Shown here: positions 57,174-64,000 of the stretch, piece by piece
How the letters are laid out: every line of letters begins with the position of its first letter
Position numbering within the stretch: the first letter of the stretch is position 1
Assembly (NCBI RefSeq): GCF_011087585.1
Contig: NZ_VJOT01000073.1
Span: forward strand, 1-64,000
Direction of reading: 5' to 3'
Source of the DNA: Neochlamydia sp. AcF84
GTDB lineage: Bacteria > Chlamydiota > Chlamydiia > Chlamydiales > Parachlamydiaceae
DNA: 64,000 bases
Program-made: the position numbers and the translations under genes
The notes under the pieces: generated by a model
What the model saw: only the letters and a program-made list of their open reading frames with translations
Told to the model about the DNA's origin: nothing
Databases searched by the model: none

Positions 57174-59357
57174 ATGGAAATTGTTGTTGGCTACATTGAG
57201 AGAATTACCTTTCAAAATGCAGAGACAGGCTATACGGTTGCACAGCTAAAAACAGCTCAACTAAAAGAGCTTGTGTGCGTGGTTGGAGTCATGCCTACTG
57301 CTCTTCCTGGTGTGACTGCGCGCTGTAAAGGACATTGGAAGCAGCATCTAGTTCATGGACGGCAATTCATCTGCCAAGAATATCAAGTAGAAGCCCCTGC
57401 TGATCTTTTAGGGATCAAGAAATACTTAGGCTCAGGGCTGATCAAAGGAATTGGCCCTAAATATGCTGAACGCATTGTGGAAAAATTTGGGATAGAAACC
57501 CTAGATGTGATTGATCAAGCTTCTCACAAATTATTAGAGATTGAAGGGCTAGGAGAAAAAAGAATTGAAAAAATTAGATCCTGTTGGGATGAGCAAAAAT
57601 CTGTACGAGAAGTCATGATATTTTTGCAGTCTAAAGGAATAAGTCCTGTTTATGCGCAAAAAATTTATAAAAATTATGGTAATCATAGCATTGAGAAAGT
57701 TCAGCAAAACCCTTATATCCTTGCCCAAGAAATTACAGGCATTGGATTCAAAACAGCAGATGCTATTGCCAAAAAAATGGGAATGGAACACGATGCCTCT
57801 CCCAGGATCGATGCCGGTATTGAATTTATCTTGTCCGAATTATCTAAGGATGGGCATGTCTGTTTTCCTTTAGAAGAGTTTGTGGCCGAAGCTTCAGAAA
57901 AGCTGGAGGTGGAGAGCCCTCAAGTTAAGGCCCGTATTTCCTCTTTAAAAGATGAACGGCGTATTGAACTATTCGATCTGGTTAACAACCAAAAGATACA
58001 AACTTTTATTTGGAATATGTCCCTGTTTGTAGCCGAATCGGGCATTGCCCGTGAAATTAAAAGGTTAAATAGCTGTGCATGTAATTTAAGAGCGGTGGAT
58101 ATTCCTAAAGCTCTTGAGTGGGTTCAGCTAAAGCTAAATATTAAATTAGCTAATAACCAAAGCATTGCTATAAAAAATTGCCTTTATCAAAAGCTGCATA
58201 TTATCACAGGTGGCCCGGGTACGGGGAAAAGTACCATCACAAATGCTATTCTGGCTATTACAGAAAAATTGAGTGATAAAATTCTCCTGATGGCCCCTAC
58301 TGGGCGTGCTGCTAAGCGTATGAGTGAAATTACAGGTAAAAAAGCTTCCACTATTCATAGTATATTGGAATACAATTTTAAAAATGGGGGTTTTAAACGT
58401 AATCGCGAAAATCCTTTGGATTGCGATCTACTGATTGTGGATGAAGCCAGTATGATCGATACCTTTCTCATGTATAGTTTATTAAAAGCTATTCCCAATA
58501 CATGCAGGCTTATCTTTGTGGGAGACATCAATCAGCTGCCAAGTGTTGGCCCTGGCAACGTCTTAAGTGATATGATTAACTCGCAAACAATCTCGGTCAC
58601 TCTGCTAACAGAAATTTATCGTCAAGCGGCAGGCTCGCGTATTATTACTAATGCTCATAAAATTAATAGTGGTATCTTTCCAGATATTCATAACCATAGT
58701 GAGAGCGATTTTTTCTTCCTTGAAGCTGTAACTCCCGAAGAAGTATTAAAAAATATTATCGCTCTTATTGCCCAAAGGCTACCCCAAAGATATGGCTATG
58801 ATCCACTCCATGATATTCAAGTGTTGACGCCCATGCGTAAAGGAATCATTGGGGCCGATAACTTAAACACCGTTTTACAAGAGACTCTGAATAAAAATAG
58901 CAATCCCTTATTTAGAGCAGGGAGAAAGTTATTAGTCGGAGATAAAGTTATGCAAATCCGCAATGATTATAAAAAAGAGGTTTATAATGGAGAAATAGGA
59001 GTAATCAAAGAGATAGACATTCTTGAACAGCAAGTTCTTATACAAATAGAAGATCGTGACATTATTTATGAATTTACCGATCTTGATGAAATTGTCCTTG
59101 CCTATGCTGTTTCCGTGCATAAGTATCAAGGTAGCCAATGTCCCTGTATTATTATGCCTGTGCATACTACCCATTTTGCTTTGTTATATCGCAATTTACT
59201 CTACACAGGGGTGACACGTGGGCAAAAGCATGTAATCATTATCGGAAGCAAAAAAGCGATCGCTATCGCTATTAAGAATGATGAAGTAAAAAAACGTCAT
59301 ACCGGACTTTATCATGCTCTTATAGGCATTAATAATATTAGCGTAAGCATGCCATAA
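57174..59357 (+). CDS. recD2: RecD2-type DNA helicase
   Basis: ATP-dependent 5'-3' DNA helicase of the RecD2/TraA branch, found in bacteria without a full RecBCD. I prefer the start at 57174 (MEIVVGYIERITFQ), where family similarity begins; an upstream ATG at 57105 would add 23 residues. An N-terminal OB-like domain (TGYTVAQLKT) and helix-hairpin-helix repeats (LIKGIGPKYAERIVE, IEGLGEKRIEKIR, ITGIGFKTADAIA) come first. The motor follows with GGPGTGKSTI (about residue 345 of this start), LLIVDEASMID, FVGDINQLPSVGPG and VSVHKYQGSQCP. The PLD gene overlaps its stop by one base. Confidence 0.92.
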   Translation: MEIVVGYIERITFQNAETGYTVAQLKTAQLKELVCVVGVMPTALPGVTARCKGHWKQHLVHGRQFICQEYQVEAPADLLGIKKYLGSGLIKGIGPKYAERIVEKFGIETLDVIDQASHKLLEIEGLGEKRIEKIRSCWDEQKSVREVMIFLQSKGISPVYAQKIYKNYGNHSIEKVQQNPYILAQEITGIGFKTADAIAKKMGMEHDASPRIDAGIEFILSELSKDGHVCFPLEEFVAEASEKLEVESPQVKARISSLKDERRIELFDLVNNQKIQTFIWNMSLFVAESGIAREIKRLNSCACNLRAVDIPKALEWVQLKLNIKLANNQSIAIKNCLYQKLHIITGGPGTGKSTITNAILAITEKLSDKILLMAPTGRAAKRMSEITGKKASTIHSILEYNFKNGGFKRNRENPLDCDLLIVDEASMIDTFLMYSLLKAIPNTCRLIFVGDINQLPSVGPGNVLSDMINSQTISVTLLTEIYRQAAGSRIITNAHKINSGIFPDIHNHSESDFFFLEAVTPEEVLKNIIALIAQRLPQRYGYDPLHDIQVLTPMRKGIIGADNLNTVLQETLNKNSNPLFRAGRKLLVGDKVMQIRNDYKKEVYNGEIGVIKEIDILEQQVLIQIEDRDIIYEFTDLDEIVLAYAVSVHKYQGSQCPCIIMPVHTTHFALLYRNLLYTGVTRGQKHVIIIGSKKAIAIAIKNDEVKKRHTGLYHALIGINNISVSMP

Positions 59358-60406
59358 TGAGAAAAAGTAAAGCTCCCTTGTTTTCTGAGAAATTTCTCAT
59401 CCAGTCTGCTTTAACACTTATCTCTAGCTTACTTTTAATCGGTACCGCTTTATTCCACGATGCTTTATGGATAAAACCTATTCCTGTAGCTGAAGAAACA
59501 CCTAAGTTTTTTTCCAATCAAACGGGTGATCAGCTGGAAAACGCTTACATTTCGGCTATAAACAATGCTAAGAAATCTGTTCTCCTCCTCATTTTTTCTA
59601 TGACGAGTGAAGAAATCATCGACGCCCTACGTCATAAAAGCCAAGAAGGTGTGCCTGTAAAAGTTATCTGTGATGCCAAGGCATGCCCCTATATTAGCAA
59701 AAAATTGGGCCCTCAGGTGGAGCTCATTCGGCGTTTAGGTAAGGGACTCATGCATATAAAGATCTTAGTGATTGATGATATAGAATGCTGGATTGGTTCT
59801 GCCAACTTCACCAATGAATCTTTAAATATGCATGGTAATCTTGTCGTCGCCTTAAAGAATGAAGCGCTTGCTGCCACTATTAAAGAAAAGGCTTCTACTT
59901 TGCATGAGTATGATAGAAAGGGCGAGGTTACTCACCACACCTACTTGGCTGGCAACCAAGAGTTACAAATCTCTTTTCTGCCTGATGATAAAAAAGCAAG
60001 CGTGCGTATTAAGCAACTGATTCGAGAAGCTAAAAAAAGTATACGCATCGCTATGTTTACCTGGACACGCTTTGATATGGCTAAGGAAGTAGTGGAGGCC
60101 CAAAAGCGAGGTGTTAACGTAGAAGTGGTGCTGGACAGAAGTTCCTCTAACGGGGCGAGCGCTAAGATAGCAGAAATGCTTAAAAGCCACCGTGTTAAAT
60201 TATTTTACAGTGCAGGCACAGCATTACTTCACCATAAATTCATGTGGCTAGATGATCATACATTAGAAGTGGGTTCTGCCAATTGGACTAAAGCTGCTTT
60301 CACACAAAATGATGATTGTTTTTTAGTTCTCCATCCTTTAACTCATGAGCAGCGCCAGCATATGCAGAACTTATGGCAAGCCATTAAAGCAGATTCCCTT
60401 CGTTAA
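59357..60406 (+). CDS. Phospholipase D-like protein with two HKD motifs
   Basis: The 349-residue protein has an uncleaved-looking N-terminal hydrophobic helix (about 13-32: IQSALTLISSLLLIGTALF) and two catalytic HxKx4D motifs: HIKILVIDDIECWIGSANFT (about 132) and HHKFMWLDDHTLEVGSANWT (about 292). Both copies are intact, as needed for the two-histidine mechanism that cleaves phosphodiesters in lipids or nucleic acid. Its start overlaps the recD2 stop (TAATG), so the two are coupled. It may act on lipid at a membrane or, given recD2, on DNA. Chlamydiae carry several PLD-like proteins. Confidence 0.87.
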   Translation: MRKSKAPLFSEKFLIQSALTLISSLLLIGTALFHDALWIKPIPVAEETPKFFSNQTGDQLENAYISAINNAKKSVLLLIFSMTSEEIIDALRHKSQEGVPVKVICDAKACPYISKKLGPQVELIRRLGKGLMHIKILVIDDIECWIGSANFTNESLNMHGNLVVALKNEALAATIKEKASTLHEYDRKGEVTHHTYLAGNQELQISFLPDDKKASVRIKQLIREAKKSIRIAMFTWTRFDMAKEVVEAQKRGVNVEVVLDRSSSNGASAKIAEMLKSHRVKLFYSAGTALLHHKFMWLDDHTLEVGSANWTKAAFTQNDDCFLVLHPLTHEQRQHMQNLWQAIKADSLR

Positions 60407-60562
60407 TAAGCTAGCTGCATGATATTAACTTGATTCAATCCTTTAGAATGCTTCTCTCACTTATTAGGAACACAAAAAAAAACAAGCTAAAAATTACTGA
60501 AAAATGGTTTAAATTTATTTACGTTTTTTGTATCTATTGTGGGTTCAATCTAGGAGTTTGCC

Positions 60563-61345
60563 ATGAAAATTGTGCTTATTGGATATGGTAAAATGGGACA
60601 TCTGATCGAAGAGATCGCCTTACAGCAAGGACATACCATTGTAGCCAGACTCTCCTCCAGCGAGGCTGTCTCTTCTCTTAAAGAAAATTTAATTCAGCAA
60701 GCGGATATTTGCATAGATTTTAGTGCTCCTCAAGCCGTTTTAAGCAATCTTCAAAGGCTTGCTCCATTTAAGAAAAATATAGTCATGGGAACAACAGGCT
60801 GGGAAGAGCATGGGGAGGAAGTGAAAAAACTTATTCATGAACACCAAATAGGTTTTCTATTTTCTCCTAATTTCTCTATTGGAGTTCATCTTTTTAAAAA
60901 TATTGTGGAAGCTGCTGCCCAATTAATGAATGAATTTGATGATTATGATGTAGCTGGACAAGAACTTCATCATTATCAAAAGAAAGATAGCCCTTCAGGA
61001 ACAGCCAAAAGCTTAGTCTCCATATTGCTTGAAAAAATTCAGCGTAAAAAAACGCCTCTTTATGATAGAGTTGATCGTCCTATAGCCCCACATGAACTTA
61101 ATTTCTCAAGCGTGCGCTGTGGCTCTATACCTGGCACCCACACGATAATCTTTGACTCCCCTGCGGATACTCTTACCATTACCCATCAGGCAAGGAACAG
61201 AGAAGGCTTTGCGCGAGGAGCCTTGGCAGCAGCCGAGTGGCTAGTAGGAAAAAAAGGAATTTTTACTTTAGAGGATATGATCTGCTCCTCAAAAAACATT
61301 TCCAACACCTCCCCTTTACAAGGAAATAATTATAATGAAACCTAA
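60563..61345 (+). CDS. dapB: 4-hydroxy-tetrahydrodipicolinate reductase
   Basis: Second dedicated step of the diaminopimelate/lysine pathway, using NAD(P)H. The 260-residue protein begins MKIVLIGYGKMGHLI (Rossmann motif) and has VMGTTGWEE, SPNFSIGVHLF, the catalytic ELHHYQKKDSPSGTAKS (substrate-binding His pair and Lys) and a C-terminal REGFARGALAAAEWL. GGAG lies eight bases before the ATG. Its end overlaps dapA by 11 bases. Meso-DAP made here would feed peptidoglycan precursors, in line with MurF-Alr in the same window. Confidence 0.95.
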   Translation: MKIVLIGYGKMGHLIEEIALQQGHTIVARLSSSEAVSSLKENLIQQADICIDFSAPQAVLSNLQRLAPFKKNIVMGTTGWEEHGEEVKKLIHEHQIGFLFSPNFSIGVHLFKNIVEAAAQLMNEFDDYDVAGQELHHYQKKDSPSGTAKSLVSILLEKIQRKKTPLYDRVDRPIAPHELNFSSVRCGSIPGTHTIIFDSPADTLTITHQARNREGFARGALAAAEWLVGKKGIFTLEDMICSSKNISNTSPLQGNNYNET

Positions 61346-62219
61346 AATTTGGGGCGCCTATACCGTGCTTATTACCCCTTTTGATAAAGAAGGACAATTA
61401 GATGAAGAAGGCTTAAGAAAAAATATTCGTTTTCAGCTATCTTATCATATTCAAGGATTAGTGGTCTTAGGTACTACCGGTGAAGCCCCTACCTTAAGCC
61501 AAAAAGAAAAAGCGAAAATCATCAGTATCGCCCGAGAGGAAACACTAGGTAAGTGCCTTCTTATGGTTGGTACTGGTAGCTATGCTACCCATGCTACTAT
61601 TGAAAACACTTTAGCTGCCCAAGATGCTAGCGCTGATGCCGCCTTGGTGGTTACGCCTTACTATAACAAGCCCACCCAAGAAGGTTTATATCAACATTTT
61701 TCTACTCTTGCCAAAGCGGTAAAGCTGCCCCTTGTCATTTACAACATTCCCGGTAGGACGGGTCAAAACTTACAGATCGAGACATTAAAACGATTGGCTG
61801 CCATAGAAAATATAGTAGGAGTAAAAGAAGCCTCTGGAAACATTTCACAGATGATGGATGTAATTGAAAGTATAAGGCTTATTAGACCTGATTTTAGCAT
61901 CATGTCAGGAGATGATGCTTTAACTTATCCTTTGATGGCTCTAGGGGGACATGGTATTTATTCTGTTTTAAGTAATCTATTCCCTCAAGAGGTTAAAAAA
62001 TTATGCGATCTAATGGTAGAAGAAGATTATCCTGCCGCGCGTGCTTTGCATTATGAATTGCTTCCCTACATGAAAAGTATGTTTATCGAAACCAACCCCA
62101 TCCCAATAAAAACAGCAATGAATCTAGCAGGCCATGCAGCAGGCCCTTGCAGGCTACCCTTATGTGCAATGAATGATGAAAATCTAGAGAAATTAAAAAA
62201 GTGCTTAAAAGTTTTGTAG
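61335..62219 (+). CDS. dapA: 4-hydroxy-tetrahydrodipicolinate synthase
   Basis: Condenses pyruvate with aspartate semialdehyde in the first dedicated step of DAP synthesis. The 294-residue TIM barrel shows VLGTTGEAPTLS (pyruvate carboxylate binding), VVTPYYNKPTQEGLYQHF with the catalytic tyrosine, and the Schiff-base lysine in IVGVKEASGN. SGDDALTYPLMALGGHGIYS is also typical. It overlaps dapB by 11 bases, with its start within the dapB end, so the two are coupled. A weak hairpin (about 62260-62302) lies in the convergent gap before the LRR gene. Confidence 0.96.
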   Translation: MKPKIWGAYTVLITPFDKEGQLDEEGLRKNIRFQLSYHIQGLVVLGTTGEAPTLSQKEKAKIISIAREETLGKCLLMVGTGSYATHATIENTLAAQDASADAALVVTPYYNKPTQEGLYQHFSTLAKAVKLPLVIYNIPGRTGQNLQIETLKRLAAIENIVGVKEASGNISQMMDVIESIRLIRPDFSIMSGDDALTYPLMALGGHGIYSVLSNLFPQEVKKLCDLMVEEDYPAARALHYELLPYMKSMFIETNPIPIKTAMNLAGHAAGPCRLPLCAMNDENLEKLKKCLKVL

Positions 62220-62321
62220 CTAGGAAAACAGCAGGCAAGATAAATCACCCATGGGATGCTAAAGGAAGGCCATATTTTTTACAAGTTAAGGCCCCCCTTT
62301 ATTTAAAGTATAGAATTGGAT

Positions 62322-64000
62322 TCATTCATTCATAGCATCTACGAGGAAGGGAAGCTTGGCAGATAGCTGGTTTATCTCCTCAGCAAGATTACTTATTAGA
62401 TTATTTTCTAAGTTAAGCATTTGCAGCCTAGATAACTCTCCTAAGCAGGAAGGCAATGAGCTAAGCTGATTATGCTCTAAAATAAGCTCTTGCAAATTAG
62501 ATAACCTTCCTATCTCGTTGGGAAGAGAAGTAAGCCGATTGTTGCTTACATAAAGCCTTTGGAGTTCACAAAGATGCCCTATCTCACTAGGAAGAGATAC
62601 AAGTTGGTTGTGCTCTAGAATAAGCTCTTGCAGGCGGTGCATCTGCCCTATTTCAGGGGGAAGATAGGTAAGTTGATTGTGATTTAAGGTAAGCACCTTA
62701 AGGTTAGATAGTTTTCCTATCTCGGCAGGGAGATAAATGAGTTGATTATGATCTAAAGTGAGTTCTTCCAGCTGAAACATTCGATCGATCTCATCAAAAA
62801 GAGAAGTAAGTTGATTATACTCTAAAGAAAGTTTTCGCAAGTAAATAAGCCATTGCATAGCTGCAGGCAGATTGGCAAGCTGATTATTATCCAAGGTGAG
62901 AACTTCTAACTTAAGCAATTTTCCTACTTGTTCAGGAAGAGAGGTAAGTTGATTGTATTCTAAAGAGAGCTCTTCTAAGTGAAATAAATCCTCTATTTCG
63001 CCAGAAAGAATGGTTAATAGGTTATGATTCAAAGTAAGTTTTTGTAACTTCAATAGTTTCCCTATTTGTACAGGAAGAGAGGTAAGTTGATTATGATCTA
63101 TATTGAGCTTTTGCAAATTAGATAAAAGCCCTATTTCGTTAGGAAGTGCGGTTAATAAATTGTTGCTTAGGTTAAACTTTCGTAGTTTAGAGAGCTGCCC
63201 TATCTCAGCAGGAAGAGAACTAAGCTGGTTATTCTCTAAAATAAACTCCTGCAATTGAGATAGATCTCCTATTTCTTGAGGAAGAGAAGTAAGTAAATTG
63301 CTGTGTGCGTAAAGTTTTTGTAGCTCGGTTAGTTGACCTATCTGAGCCGGAAGAGAGCTAAGCTGGTTATACACTATAGCAAGTTCTTGCAGCTGAGATA
63401 AACCTCCTATTTCTTGGGAAATGGAGGTAAGTAAATTTTCGTTTGCATAAAGTTTTTTTAGTTCATTTAGCTGACCTATCTCCCCAGGAAGGGAGCTAAG
63501 CTGGTTATGGTCTAAAATAAGTTCTTGCAGTTGAGATAAACCTCCTATTTCTTGAGGAAGAGAAGTAAGGAGATTATTGCTTACATAAAGTATTTGCAGC
63601 TCAGTTAGCTGCCCTATCTCATCAGGAAGAGAGCTAAGCTGGTTATGTTCTAAAATAAGTTCTTGCAGCTGAGATAGACCTCCTATTTCTTGAGGAAGAG
63701 AAGTAAGGAGATTATTGCTTACATGAAGCATTTGTAGCTCAGTTAGCTGCCCTATCACAGGGGGAAGAGAATTAAGCTGGTTATGCTCTAAAATAAGTTC
63801 TTGTAGTTGAGATAGACCTCCTATTTCTTGAGGAAGAGAAGTAAGGAAATTATTGCTTACATGAAGCATTTGTAGCTCAGTTAGCTGCCCTATCACAGGG
63901 GGAAGAGAATTAAGCTGGTTATGGTCTAAAAGAAGCCCTTGCAGCTGCGATAAATCTCCTATTTCTTGGGGAAGGGAGGTAAGTAGATTATTGTATACAA
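62322..64000 (-). CDS. Long leucine-rich-repeat protein, N-terminus beyond the window
   Basis: The frame is open to the window edge, so at least 559 residues of a longer protein are present and its start is not seen. It consists of about 24 repeats of 23 residues, LP-x-x-IG-x-L-x-x-LQ-x-L-x-L-x-x-N-x-L-(T/S)-S, the bacterial/plant-type LRR. In the N-terminal part (63230-64000) repeats come in pairs of 46 residues (138 bp) that are almost identical, such as IGQLTELQMLHVSNN followed by LLTSLPQEIGGLSQLQ. Towards the C-terminus they diverge. It ends with AEEINQLSAKLPFLVDAMNE. It is probably a host-interaction protein like the LRR proteins at 3561 and 9970; any head domain lies outside. Confidence 0.85.
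   Translation of the reverse strand, partial: VYNNLLTSLPQEIGDLSQLQGLLLDHNQLNSLPPVIGQLTELQMLHVSNNFLTSLPQEIGGLSQLQELILEHNQLNSLPPVIGQLTELQMLHVSNNLLTSLPQEIGGLSQLQELILEHNQLSSLPDEIGQLTELQILYVSNNLLTSLPQEIGGLSQLQELILDHNQLSSLPGEIGQLNELKKLYANENLLTSISQEIGGLSQLQELAIVYNQLSSLPAQIGQLTELQKLYAHSNLLTSLPQEIGDLSQLQEFILENNQLSSLPAEIGQLSKLRKFNLSNNLLTALPNEIGLLSNLQKLNIDHNQLTSLPVQIGKLLKLQKLTLNHNLLTILSGEIEDLFHLEELSLEYNQLTSLPEQVGKLLKLEVLTLDNNQLANLPAAMQWLIYLRKLSLEYNQLTSLFDEIDRMFQLEELTLDHNQLIYLPAEIGKLSNLKVLTLNHNQLTYLPPEIGQMHRLQELILEHNQLVSLPSEIGHLCELQRLYVSNNRLTSLPNEIGRLSNLQELILEHNQLSSLPSCLGELSRLQMLNLENNLISNLAEEINQLSAKLPFLVDAMNE

Noticed and set aside
62322-64000. Regular tandem repeats that could suggest a CRISPR array
   Set aside because: Units are coding, 69/138 bp, without spacers of unique sequence. 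They translate to LRRs.
1-64000. tRNA, rRNA, riboswitch or CRISPR genes in the gaps
   Set aside because: I looked for T-loop (GGTTCGA-type) sequences, conserved rRNA blocks and repeat-spacer patterns in every gap and saw none. A covariance-model scan would be decisive.

Overview
The window looks like a chromosomal segment of an amoeba-associated, environmental chlamydia (order Parachlamydiales, most like Neochlamydia or Parachlamydia). This is inferred from gene content, not from a search. The DNA is AT-rich. Housekeeping blocks are chlamydial: ftsH-tilS followed by two LptF/LptG-type permeases, gatCAB, an LcrH/SycD-type type III secretion chaperone, a SEC-C-tagged methionine aminopeptidase, recD2, dapB-dapA, and candidate inclusion-membrane proteins. 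Between them lie very large repeat proteins built from eukaryote-like domains, and many decayed insertion sequences.

Layout. 1-13 kb is accessory. It holds a truncated paralogue of a coiled-coil protein, a full IS66-type element with 8-bp target duplications but a broken transposase, a decayed recombinase fragment, a 1969-residue protein with two kinase-like modules plus ankyrin and LRR repeats, a U-box/TPR/LRR protein, an IS5-like remnant, and the intact coiled-coil paralogue. 13-21.3 kb is core: adk, ftsH, tilS and a GYF_2 membrane protein on the minus strand, then two LPS-export permeases on the plus strand. 21.3-30.1 kb is accessory again: a queC pseudogene, a secreted Rhs/YD-repeat protein with a DUF687-like hydrolase tail, a lipoprotein directly downstream and a decayed copy of that lipoprotein gene, then transposase debris around a small DUF2786-like gene.

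30.3-36 kb is metabolic: a fused MurF-alanine racemase, a TIGR01777 epimerase, a thioredoxin-like protein and a photolyase. 36.8-41.5 kb is one 1586-residue gene joining an F-box-like segment, an OTU protease, a nucleotidyltransferase-like domain and about 14 kinesin-light-chain-type TPRs. 42.6-62.2 kb is mostly core: gatCAB, an Inc-like protein, lcrH, xerD, pgi, trmB, map, a membrane/coiled-coil protein, recD2 with a coupled phospholipase D, and dapB-dapA. The window ends inside a long minus-strand LRR gene made of near-identical 138-bp units.

Working together. The core genes serve membrane protein quality control, outer-membrane assembly, tRNA charging and modification, and peptidoglycan/lysine precursor synthesis (MurF-Alr, DapA, DapB). 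The accessory genes look like a host-interaction arsenal. Two act on ubiquitin (U-box ligase-like, F-box/OTU), one is phosphoinositide-kinase-like, several are LRR proteins, and one is a candidate Rhs toxin with a possible lipoprotein immunity partner. They sit among IS fragments and segmental duplications that probably drove their spread and decay. I saw no tRNA or rRNA gene and no CRISPR array.
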